Positions 6,790 to 11,894 of a DNA stretch of 11,894 nucleotides are shown here, in pieces. The position numbers and the translations under genes were made by a program. How positions within the stretch are numbered: the stretch's first letter is position 1; each line of letters opens with the position of its first letter. The stretch spans positions 1 through 11,894 of the forward strand of contig CADAUN010000077.1 in NCBI GenBank assembly GCA_902791085.1, written 5' to 3'. This DNA is from an uncultured Erysipelotrichaceae bacterium (GTDB lineage Bacteria > Bacillota_I > Bacilli_A > RFN20 > CAG-826). The notes below the pieces were generated by a model. The model ran no database searches, had not been told where the DNA came from, and was given only the letters and a program-made list of their open reading frames with translations.

Positions 6790-7422
6790 GATGTCACAAA
6801 GAGATTGATATTGTCTCAAAGACAAATCTTCTGGCCGTAAGGAAGAGGCTATCCCCGCTTTCACAAGAACAGTTTTTGCTTTTTCGCTGTCCTTTAAATA
6901 AGAAGAAAGATTGTTTTGGATCGTCTTTCTTCGATGTAAAAAGCAAGCGTTTATGATGGCGTATTGCTTTTTGACTTTAGCAAAATCTAAATGGGGATAG
7001 AAAGAGAAGGAGAAAACAACGGAATCGACAGAAGTCGCTTCCAATAGCAACCGTTCTAAAATTCCGGAAGTAATGTAATAAGGAAGATTGCCGATGATTT
7101 TTTGATAAGAAGAAACGTCGTAACGCATGATGTTACCGATTTGAGGGTGAACATTAGGAAACAGCTGAAAATCATTCTTTAATTTGGTGACCAATCCTTC
7201 ATCAATGTCAATGAGATCCGCTTCGGCGGGAGAAGCCGCAATAAAATAAGACAATGAACCAGCGCCGGAACCAATTTCTAGCACATGGTCTTGCTTTGTT
7301 AAATCGGCGGACGAAACAATACGAGAAGCAACTCCAGAATCAATTAAAAAGTTTTGCCCTACTTCATGTTTGGCCAGCAGTTTATATTCTGCGATGGTAC
7401 GAAAATAAGTTTCAACGTCCAT
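6778..7422 (-). CDS. ksgA: Internally shortened 16S rRNA adenine dimethyltransferase (KsgA/RsmA)
   Basis: KsgA uses S-adenosylmethionine to dimethylate two adjacent adenines in helix 45 of 16S rRNA during 30S maturation. Recognisable parts are GQNFL (22-26), the SAM-binding motif LEIGSGAGSLS (48-58), acidic D72/D74, the catalytic NLPYY (112-116), and the C-terminal HRRKTIQNNL and RPEDLSLRQY segments. At 214 residues it is well below the usual 260-290. The loss is internal: after LERLLLEA (~129) the text jumps to VDSVVFSF, so the QKEVAERL and YGxLSV-type segments, about 45 residues, are absent while the frame is kept. Whether it is active is doubtful. The start is supported by AAGGAGA (7432-7438, 9-nt spacing), and it overlaps the end of rnmV by 11 nt. 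Last gene of the mnmE operon; the tatD-rnmV-ksgA order is standard in Bacillota. Confidence 0.85.
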   Translation of the reverse strand: MDVETYFRTIAEYKLLAKHEVGQNFLIDSGVASRIVSSADLTKQDHVLEIGSGAGSLSYFIAASPAEADLIDIDEGLVTKLKNDFQLFPNVHPQIGNIMRYDVSSYQKIIGNLPYYITSGILERLLLEATSVDSVVFSFSFYPHLDFAKVKKQYAIINACFLHRRKTIQNNLSSYLKDSEKAKTVLVKAGIASSLRPEDLSLRQYQSLCDILLS

Positions 7423-7957
7423 TCTGGCAAATCTCCTTTAAGGTTTGACGGGTATACCCTAACGCGCGGAGACGTGACAATAACGTCTTTCCGTTCGTAT
7501 GGCCCAAATGTAAGGTGTCTTCTAGTTCTTTCCGTTTCTTAACGGAATCTTCTTGCCCAACGAGCCCGAAAGCATATAGATCAGTCATGGTTAAATCGCT
7601 TTGGGGCGAAGGAGCAGACGGAACGAGATGCGATATCGCGTCTAAAATGGTCGCAGGATCGGATTCAGCCACTCCGACTTTATGTCGTTTTATGGACTTC
7701 TCTTTCGGCACAAAGGCGTTTTGGGCGGAAGGGATTTCATGATTCAAGATGTCACGAATCCGTTTTCCTGGCGCGTCGGGATCGGTCAAAATGATAATCG
7801 GTCTCGTTTTGGAGATTTCTTTTAGATAGTCTATTGTTCCACGTGAAACCTCAGAACCATTTGTCAAAACAATGTCACAATCTAGAAAAGAATCGATAAG
7901 GTCTTTATCTGTTTTTCCTTCGACAACTAAAACGGCATCCAAATGTTGCTTTTTCAT
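7412..7957 (-). CDS. rnmV: Ribonuclease M5 (5S rRNA maturation)
   Basis: A Toprim-domain endoribonuclease that trims the 5S rRNA precursor in low-GC Gram-positive bacteria. The Toprim motifs are visible: E13 in VVEGKTD, and D59/D61 in LTDPDAPGKRIRD. The HKVGVAESDPATILDAI segment and the C-terminal LGHTNGKTLLSRLRALGY are typical of the family. Its 181 residues are the usual length. The start overlaps the tatD stop (ATGA at 7954-7957) and no good Shine-Dalgarno sequence precedes it, so translation is probably coupled to tatD. A parS-like site is embedded in the reading frame over codons ~36-41, and a second overlaps the start region. Confidence 0.93.
   Translation of the reverse strand: MKKQHLDAVLVVEGKTDKDLIDSFLDCDIVLTNGSEVSRGTIDYLKEISKTRPIIILTDPDAPGKRIRDILNHEIPSAQNAFVPKEKSIKRHKVGVAESDPATILDAISHLVPSAPSPQSDLTMTDLYAFGLVGQEDSVKKRKELEDTLHLGHTNGKTLLSRLRALGYTRQTLKEICQNGR
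7835..7850 (+). promoter_or_regulatory. parS site (ParB binding), within rnmV
   Basis: TGTTCCACGTGAAACC matches the bacterial chromosomal parS consensus TGTTNCACGTGAAACA at every defined position except the last base. ParB/Spo0J binds such sites near the replication origin, spreads along flanking DNA and recruits condensin for segregation. On the rnmV strand it encodes residues in the EVSRGT region. The CACGTG core separates it from the related Noc site, which has CCCGGG. Confidence 0.85.
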
Positions 7958-8724
7958 GGTTTCACGTGAAAGAGATTCGCAAAGTTATCTGCGACTCTTT
8001 TTTCCATCTCCGAAGGAGAAATTCCTTTTAAACTCGCCATCGCCTTTAAAATTCCAACGATGTGACAAGATTCGTTTTGTTCCCCGCGATAGGGCACTGG
8101 AGCAAGGTAAGGGCAGTCTGTTTCGGTGAGAATCCGGTCCAAAGGACAAGAAACAACTGCCGCTTTCGGCGTCAAAGCATTCCGGTAAGTGATTGGGCCA
8201 TCAAAACCAAAAAATAACCCAAGTGGCAAGAAACGTTCTAGCATTTCAGGAGAACCGCTATAGCAATGCAACACCGCTCCCGCCTTCGGAAGGTGATGGC
8301 TTAAGATTTCATAAGTATCGTTCGCCGCATCTCGCGCGTGTATGGACAATGGCAGCCCTCGTTCGTTTGCTAAATCGATTTGACGAATGAACCATTCTTT
8401 TTGCTTTTGACGGATTGCTTCCTCTGAAAACCAATGGTAATCAAGGCCAATTTCTCCAATCGCCACTACTTTGGGATCAAAAGAAAGACGCCGAATGGTT
8501 TCCAAATCGTCTTCGTCGCACCCTTCTAAATTTTCGGGATGAATTCCTACGGCTGCATAAACGGAAGGAAATTCATGCGCGATTTCAATTGCTTTTTGAG
8601 AAGAAGGAGCGTCCCATCCAACGACAAGAAAAGACGTCACGCCCGCTTCTAACGCGCGGCGATACACATCTTTACGAATGGGATATAACGCTTCATCGTT
8701 CCAATGGCAATGAGAATCTAGCAT
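7954..8724 (-). CDS. tatD: TatD-family metal-dependent deoxyribonuclease
   Basis: A 256-residue TIM-barrel metallo-hydrolase of the amidohydrolase superfamily. TatD proteins are cytoplasmic Mg-dependent DNases involved in DNA repair and degradation. Metal-binding residues are all visible: H5 and H7 in DSHCHWND, E91 in GEIGLDYHW, H129 in IHARDA, H153 in LHCYSG, and D203 in TETDCPYLAP. Length and layout are normal. The start is one nt from the mnmE stop (TAAcATG); only a weak AGG is available as RBS, so coupling to mnmE translation is likely. The stop overlaps the rnmV start. The last codons (FHVKP) are written in a parS-like palindrome. Confidence 0.94.
   Translation of the reverse strand: MLDSHCHWNDEALYPIRKDVYRRALEAGVTSFLVVGWDAPSSQKAIEIAHEFPSVYAAVGIHPENLEGCDEDDLETIRRLSFDPKVVAIGEIGLDYHWFSEEAIRQKQKEWFIRQIDLANERGLPLSIHARDAANDTYEILSHHLPKAGAVLHCYSGSPEMLERFLPLGLFFGFDGPITYRNALTPKAAVVSCPLDRILTETDCPYLAPVPYRGEQNESCHIVGILKAMASLKGISPSEMEKRVADNFANLFHVKP
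7958..7973. promoter_or_regulatory. Second parS-like site at the tatD-rnmV junction
   Basis: GGTTTCACGTGAAAGA agrees with TGTTTCACGTGAAACA at 14 of 16 positions, and the central 12-bp palindrome TTTCACGTGAAA is perfect. Its centre is 123 bp from that of the stronger site in rnmV. It covers the last codons of tatD and the place where the rnmV ribosome binding site would be. Two close sites make chance unlikely and support a true ParB-loading region. Confidence 0.65.
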
Positions 8725-8725
8725 G

Positions 8726-10060
8726 TTATTTACCTACACAAAAACGGGAGAAGATTTCGTCGGTTAAATCTGTGGTAACTCCTTCTCCTAGCAATTGCCG
8801 GGATAAGTTGTATGCAGATTGTAACGGAACGGACACCAAATCGATTGGCAAATCGTTTAAGGCATCTTGTTTCGCTTCTGTTAACAAAGTATCGATTTGA
8901 CGTAACAATCCTAATTGACGCGCACTGTTTAAGCTTGGAGTATCAAATGCTGAAGATCCGGCAATTCCTAACGCGTCATACATGGCGTCCAATAAAGGTT
9001 TGATATGGTGATGCAAAGCAGAAATATAGAGACGTCCTTTTTCTTTTTGAGGAACAAGATCCTCTTTGTTTTCCACCGGAATCAAAATCTTGTCTTTGGC
9101 CAAGGAGGCGATGCGTTTTGCTTCTCCTTCATCTTTTTGAGTCGCGTCTAATACCAAGATGACGATATCGGCTTTTTGAATGGCTTCTTCCGATTTCTCA
9201 ATCCCTTGCGCTTCAATGCCATCTTGCGATTCATGAATGCCTGCCGTATCTAACAAATGAAATTCCACACCGCGATAAGAAAAGTCTCCTTCGACAATAT
9301 CACGCGTTGTTCCTGGAATTGGCGATACAATCGCCTTATCTTCCTGTAATAAAGCATTTAACAAAGAAGATTTGCCAACATTCGGTTCGCCAACCAAAGC
9401 CACTTTAACGCCGTCTTTAATGATTTTGCCTTCTTGCCCAGAACGAATTAAATCTTTCAAAAGAGAATGAATTTCATCGACGGAAGAGGCGATTTTTGTT
9501 TTATTAGCTTCTTCGATATCGGTATATTCCGGATAATCGATATTGACTTCGATTAAGGCCAATAAGTCGGCAATCTTGGTTTTTAAGGGCTCCACCAATT
9601 TCGAGGTTTTGCCTTCTAAAGACATCAAAGAGACGTTCTTTGCTTCTATCGTGCGGGCATTAATCATGTCGTTTACCGATTCCGCTTCGATTAAATCCAT
9701 TTTGCCATGAAAAAAGGCTCGAGAAGAAAATTCGCCATGGTCGGCATATTTTGCCCCGCGTTTTAAGTAAGCCTGGATGATTTCTCCGACGATCACCATC
9801 GATCCGTGACAAGAGATTTCTACAACGTCTTCGCCGGTCATCGTATGAGGACCTTTGTAGGCATAGAGACAAACTTGATCGATGTCGTTCCCGTTATCGG
9901 ACAACGTACCGAAGTATATCGTTCTTGTTTTGGTTTCACTGACTTTTCGATTAAATAGGCTGTCCGTCATTTCAAAAACACCGTCACCAGAAAGACGAAT
10001 CATCGCTAAAGCGCTTTTGAAGGGTGGCGTGGCTAAGGCAATAATCACATGGTTATTCAT
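8726..10060 (-). CDS. mnmE: tRNA modification GTPase MnmE
   Basis: MnmE, with MnmG, installs the (carboxymethyl)aminomethyl group on wobble U34 of certain tRNAs. The 444-residue protein has the N-terminal tetrahydrofolate-binding domain (about 1-118), a helical domain, and an inserted G domain with all motifs: GEPNVGKS (224-231), TTRD (251-254), DTAG (271-274) and NKED (331-334). It ends in the catalytic FCVGK (C441). Length is typical. No Shine-Dalgarno sequence precedes the ATG; a TATAAT box 11 nt upstream implies a leader of only a few bases. It is the first gene of the mnmE-tatD-rnmV-ksgA operon. mnmE is often origin-proximal in Bacillota, though usually next to mnmG rather than tatD. Confidence 0.96.
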   Translation of the reverse strand: MNNHVIIALATPPFKSALAMIRLSGDGVFEMTDSLFNRKVSETKTRTIYFGTLSDNGNDIDQVCLYAYKGPHTMTGEDVVEISCHGSMVIVGEIIQAYLKRGAKYADHGEFSSRAFFHGKMDLIEAESVNDMINARTIEAKNVSLMSLEGKTSKLVEPLKTKIADLLALIEVNIDYPEYTDIEEANKTKIASSVDEIHSLLKDLIRSGQEGKIIKDGVKVALVGEPNVGKSSLLNALLQEDKAIVSPIPGTTRDIVEGDFSYRGVEFHLLDTAGIHESQDGIEAQGIEKSEEAIQKADIVILVLDATQKDEGEAKRIASLAKDKILIPVENKEDLVPQKEKGRLYISALHHHIKPLLDAMYDALGIAGSSAFDTPSLNSARQLGLLRQIDTLLTEAKQDALNDLPIDLVSVPLQSAYNLSRQLLGEGVTTDLTDEIFSRFCVGK

Positions 10061-10071
10061 AAGACAAAAAC

Positions 10072-10077
10072 ATTATA
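10072..10077 (-). promoter_or_regulatory. -10 box TATAAT of the mnmE operon promoter
   Basis: A perfect TATAAT on the minus strand ends 11 nt before the mnmE ATG, which would give a 5' leader of roughly 4-5 nt. The -35 zone (about 10094-10100) does not resemble TTGACA, but a TG dinucleotide immediately precedes the -10. Only 50 bp separate this gene from the stop of the upstream PTS gene, and no terminator hairpin lies between them, so read-through is also possible. Confidence 0.55.
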
Positions 10078-10110
10078 CATGTCCTAAAATCGAAATGCCT
10101 TTTAGACGAA

Positions 10111-11199
10111 TTAGATTTCGCTCGTCAACGCAAAATCACCTTTTTGAATCCAATGACATTTTCGGAAAATCCAGTCAATCAAGAAAACCAACACCAATGG
10201 AGCAGCCACCGTCATTCCTAAAAGAGCTAAAACAACGTCCCATCGATAAGAGAACGCATCAAAGAAATTAAGTTGCCCAACAAAGGCGCAAGTGCCCATG
10301 CCAGCACCAACGGACAAACTAGATGACACGTTTTCTCCCAATGCTTCATAAGGAAGCAACATGGCAAGCGGACCTAACAGCATAGAAGCCAAAATGGTAG
10401 GAAGCCACAAAATCGGTTTTTTCACAATGTTTTTAAATTGCAGCATGGAAGTGCCGATGCCGACCGCTAAAACGGAGCCCCATTTGTTGTCATGTGCCGT
10501 TTGTAAGGCAAAGCCTAGCATTTGGGTGGAGCAGCCAATTAAGGCGCTTGCAGCCGCCATTGGAACGTTGCCCATTTGAATGGCAACGCAAATCGCTACC
10601 GAACTAATCGGCGCCGTTAAGGCCATACCTACCAAAGCGCTTACGATAATGCACATTAAGAAGGGCACCACCCCAAAACTTTTTTGAATGACAAAACTAA
10701 TCCCAATCGTGATATAGTGCACCCATTCTGCCAACAAGAAACTATAAAGAATGGCCGTCGCCAACCCAATCAAAGGAATCAAAATTAAATCGACCGGTGT
10801 CTTTTTCCGCATCACGATTTTAACGGAAAAATAAGCCAACAAGGCGGCAACATAACACGATAAGGGGTCGTTAATCAGTCCGACCTTCCATTGGGCAATG
10901 TTCTCTTGGTTTGCCAGCCATTGAAATTCATAATTGCCAACATATCCGGCCGCCATCATGGCAACCACCATGACACCGTTTAGTTTTAAGGATAGGGCAA
11001 CTCCTAATCCGATGCCGGCACCCATTAATCCCTGAACAACCTTGGCCCACGTTGCCATTTGATCGAAATAAGGAATCCGCGAAAACAAATTCAATACTGT
11101 CCCAATAATTAACGTCCCAAATAACCCGATGGCCATGCCATTCGTGGTTTTCATGAAAAAGGATTTCACGGGGCGTTGTTTTTTGCTGGCTTCGTTCAT
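10111..11199 (-). CDS. PTS EIIC-like membrane protein (PfoR/PTS_EIIC_2 type), stand-alone
   Basis: A 362-residue integral membrane protein with about nine or ten hydrophobic segments. Its landmarks, including SLKLNGVMVVAMMAAGYVGN, NDPLSCYVAALLAY, TAPISSVAI, GCSTQMLGFA and DNKWGSVLAVGIGTSM, match the PTS transporter EIIC-like family that includes the PfoR-type proteins. EIIC subunits form the sugar-translocating channel, but no EIIA or EIIB domain is fused or adjacent. It may therefore work with unlinked subunits or have a transport or regulatory role outside phosphorylation. The ATG has AGGAGA at 11204-11209 (4-nt spacing). It appears monocistronic: two leftward terminators lie upstream and the mnmE operon has its own -10 box. 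Confidence 0.87.
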   Translation of the reverse strand: MNEASKKQRPVKSFFMKTTNGMAIGLFGTLIIGTVLNLFSRIPYFDQMATWAKVVQGLMGAGIGLGVALSLKLNGVMVVAMMAAGYVGNYEFQWLANQENIAQWKVGLINDPLSCYVAALLAYFSVKIVMRKKTPVDLILIPLIGLATAILYSFLLAEWVHYITIGISFVIQKSFGVVPFLMCIIVSALVGMALTAPISSVAICVAIQMGNVPMAAASALIGCSTQMLGFALQTAHDNKWGSVLAVGIGTSMLQFKNIVKKPILWLPTILASMLLGPLAMLLPYEALGENVSSSLSVGAGMGTCAFVGQLNFFDAFSYRWDVVLALLGMTVAAPLVLVFLIDWIFRKCHWIQKGDFALTSEI

Positions 11200-11221
11200 G
11201 ATTTCTCCTGCTTTCGTAAAA

Positions 11222-11227
11222 ATTCTA
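11222..11227 (-). promoter_or_regulatory. Candidate -10 box (TAGAAT) for the PTS EIIC-like gene
   Basis: On the minus strand TAGAAT lies 22 nt before the ATG at 11199, leaving a short leader that contains the AGGAGA site. It is downstream of both leftward terminators, so the gene would need this or a similar promoter. The -35 region is poor (T-rich). Confidence 0.35.
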
Positions 11228-11243
11228 TCCGATTTTTGGAAGC

Positions 11244-11270
11244 AAAAAGAGGTTTTCTCTTAGAAACCCC
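11244..11270 (-). terminator. Leftward rho-independent terminator upstream of the PTS EIIC-like gene
   Basis: Read on the minus strand, GGGGTTT (11270-11264) pairs with AAACCTC (11255-11249) through 7 bp including one G-U, with a 9-nt loop-side gap, and five Ts follow (11248-11244). It is the second of two leftward terminators after the toxin-antitoxin remnant. Alternatively it could be an attenuator in a longer leader of the EIIC-like gene. Confidence 0.55.
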
Positions 11271-11294
11271 TTTCTTATCGAAATTGCTGCCACG

Positions 11295-11334
11295 AAAAAA
11301 AGGGCAGTTAAGATTTTTCATTTCTTAACAGCCC
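11295..11334 (-). terminator. Rho-independent terminator of the toxin-antitoxin remnant
   Basis: On the minus strand a hairpin forms from GGGC (11334-11331), an A/A mismatch, and 7 bp GTTAAGA/TCTTAAC around a 9-nt loop. Seven Ts follow (11301-11295). It begins 3 nt after the stop codon of the broken toxin gene and so terminates that operon. Confidence 0.85.
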
Positions 11335-11337
11335 CTT

Positions 11338-11516
11338 TCATTCATAGATGTCCCTTCTATGCCCCACTTTCACGATTTCGACAACAAGCTCAAAGTCGAT
11401 TATCTCGGTGATTGCTCTAGCCAGTTCGCGATTATCACCCTTGTGTAGCGGTCGAGCTTGTTCATCTCCCGGACGGCTTTCTCTGAGTATCTTAAATGAT
11501 ATCCTTCTCCGGTCAT
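11338..11516 (-). pseudogene. RelE/ParE-superfamily toxin, broken by internal deletion and frameshift
   Basis: The ATG at 11516 overlaps the antitoxin stop (ATGA), as in intact type II operons. Frame one encodes YHLRYSEKAVREMNKLD then TRVIIANWLE, the N-terminal strand and helices of a RelE-type mRNA interferase, but stops at TAA 11400-11402 after 38 codons. The family's C-terminal strands, AITEIIDFELVVEIVKVGHR plus RDIYE, continue in another frame to the TGA at 11338-11340. The central part with the R-x-GDYR-type strand (about 30 residues) is missing, so the deletion falls near 11403-11420 and shifts the frame. Together the pieces give roughly 58 of the usual 85-90 residues. The catalytic core is absent, so the toxin is almost certainly inactive. 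A 94-codon open frame at 11338-11622 is the C-terminal part read through from antisense-of-frame sequence and is not a gene. Confidence 0.82.
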
Positions 11517-11734
11517 AAGCCCATGAGCCTCTCGGCTTCATCCACCGAGTAGGTTTTCTCGGCGCCGTTTCTGATTCTTTTGGATACCTCTTCAGCTTCC
11601 GCCAGATCGTACTTTTCCTCAATGGCTTCGAAGAAAGCTCTCTTTATCGCCTCAGAGAGCGTGACTCCTTCGCATTTTGCGTAGGCGTCCGCGATCTTCC
11701 TTTGCTCGTCGGTCATCCTGATTGTAACGTTCAT
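11513..11734 (-). CDS. RelB/DUF6290-like ribbon-helix-helix antitoxin
   Basis: A 73-residue antitoxin. The N-terminal MNVTIRMTDEQRKIADAYAK and the following VTLSEAIKRAFFEAIEEKY form a ribbon-helix-helix DNA-binding module; the C-terminal tail ending TYSVDEAERLMGL is typical of this RelB-like group and would wrap the toxin. The start at ATG 11734 is chosen for AAGGAGG at 11744-11750 (9-nt spacing); the open frame continues upstream to 11866 but crosses the promoter and a terminator hairpin. All six arginines use AGA/AGG while the flanking housekeeping genes mainly use CGN, hinting at acquisition. It probably represses its own promoter. With the toxin destroyed, it may be an orphan protecting against related toxins or a decaying remnant. 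Confidence 0.86.
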   Translation of the reverse strand: MNVTIRMTDEQRKIADAYAKCEGVTLSEAIKRAFFEAIEEKYDLAEAEEVSKRIRNGAEKTYSVDEAERLMGL

Positions 11735-11762
11735 TTTCTTCGGCCTCCTTCTTGACGTCCTT

Positions 11763-11791
11763 AATGTAGTGTATTGCAAGGCAATTTTCAA
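11763..11791 (-). promoter_or_regulatory. Antitoxin promoter with palindromic operator in the spacer
   Basis: On the minus strand TTGAAA (11791-11786), a 17-nt spacer and TACATT (11768-11763) form a reasonable sigma-70 promoter, with transcription starting near 11756. The spacer contains the perfect dyad ATTGC-AAG-GCAAT (11773-11785), exactly where a ribbon-helix-helix antitoxin would bind to autorepress. Confidence 0.7.
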
Positions 11792-11800
11792 AACAAAATA

Positions 11801-11829
11801 AAAATCCGCGTCTTCAAGGCGCGGTTTTT
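11801..11829. terminator. Bidirectional terminator hairpin upstream of the antitoxin gene
   Basis: CCGCGTC (11806-11812) pairs with GGCGCGG (11818-11824), 7 bp including one G-U, with a TTCAA loop. Five Ts follow on the plus strand (11825-11829), and the A-rich 5' flank gives Ts on the minus strand. It would insulate the antitoxin promoter from a gene beyond the right edge. Confidence 0.75.
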
Positions 11830-11835
11830 CGATCA

Positions 11836-11875
11836 GGCCTATAAGGCCGATTACTGGCAGGGGCAATCTTGCCCC
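11836..11875. repeat. Two adjacent palindromic hairpins at the right edge
   Basis: GGCCT-ATA-AGGCC (11836-11848) and GGGGCAA-TC-TTGCCCC (11860-11875) are perfect inverted repeats 11 bp apart, directly after the terminator hairpin. The second, followed by TCTTAAAATT, could be a weak rightward terminator. Their function is unknown; they could be part of an intergenic repeat family or the end of an element continuing outside the window. Confidence 0.5.
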
Positions 11876-11894
11876 TCTTAAAATTGCCCAATTG

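Noticed and set aside
8415..8900. A 161-residue plus-strand frame across the tatD/mnmE boundary
   Set aside because: It is antisense to two confidently identified genes, has no family resemblance and no convincing RBS.
10091..10119. CGAAAT...ATTTCG inverted repeat between mnmE and the PTS gene as a terminator
   Set aside because: Only 6 AT-rich base pairs around a long loop, overlapping the PTS stop codon, with no T tract.
9882..10271. A 129-residue plus-strand frame over the mnmE promoter
   Set aside because: It runs antisense through mnmE and the PTS gene, with composition typical of a shadow frame.
11735..11866. A longer 117-residue antitoxin starting at 11866
   Set aside because: The added 44 codons cross the promoter, operator and a terminator hairpin, and the ATG at 11734 has a strong AAGGAGG.
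1..11894. tRNA or rRNA genes, CRISPR array, insertion sequence or known riboswitch
   Set aside because: No T-arm-like GTTCGAATC pattern in a cloverleaf context, no regularly spaced direct repeats, no transposase and no recognisable riboswitch core were found by reading both strands.

Overview
The window looks like a chromosomal segment of a Bacillota (Firmicutes) bacterium, probably a gut-type Bacilli/Erysipelotrichia-like lineage. The main evidence is a tatD-rnmV-ksgA run containing RNase M5, an enzyme typical of this phylum, together with strong AAGGAGG-type ribosome binding sites and a sugar ABC ATPase with a long internal insertion of a kind I recall from Mollicutes-related lineages. Base composition is moderate (judged by eye, not counted). 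Tryptophan is read from TGG and TGA is used as a stop, so the ordinary bacterial code applies. The exact lineage is inference.

Left part (1-6789), carbohydrate acquisition and catabolism. A sugar ABC transporter ATPase of the MsmK/UgpC/MalK type (minus strand) is divergent from an AraC-family regulator (plus). A bidirectional terminator follows. Then comes a tight minus-strand operon of two Gfo/Idh/MocA-type NAD(P)-dependent oxidoreductases and one sugar-phosphate isomerase/epimerase-like TIM barrel, divergent from a second AraC-family regulator. The pairing suggests an oxidation/isomerisation route for an inositol-like, unusual or keto sugar, controlled by the adjacent AraC protein. The substrate cannot be read from sequence. 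Both AraC genes appear to be leaderless.

Middle part (6778-10060), a housekeeping operon on the minus strand: mnmE (tRNA U34 modification), tatD (metal-dependent DNase), rnmV (5S rRNA maturation) and ksgA (16S rRNA dimethylation). The genes are overlapping or nearly abutting. A canonical -10 box lies just before mnmE. Two parS-like ParB sites lie within 140 bp of each other, one inside rnmV and one over the tatD-rnmV junction, so this segment is probably close to the replication origin. The ksgA product is about 45 residues short, and the loss is internal rather than terminal. The ksgA 3' end overlaps the convergent araC gene.

Right part (10111-11894). A stand-alone PTS EIIC-like (PfoR-type) membrane protein gene is insulated upstream by two leftward terminators. 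Beyond them is a small type II toxin-antitoxin remnant: an intact ribbon-helix-helix RelB-like antitoxin with promoter, palindromic operator and strong RBS, followed by a RelE-type toxin gene broken by an internal deletion and frameshift. The last 90 bp hold three consecutive hairpins, the first a good bidirectional terminator. No tRNA, rRNA, CRISPR array or insertion sequence was seen, and no intergenic stretch exceeds 300 bases.
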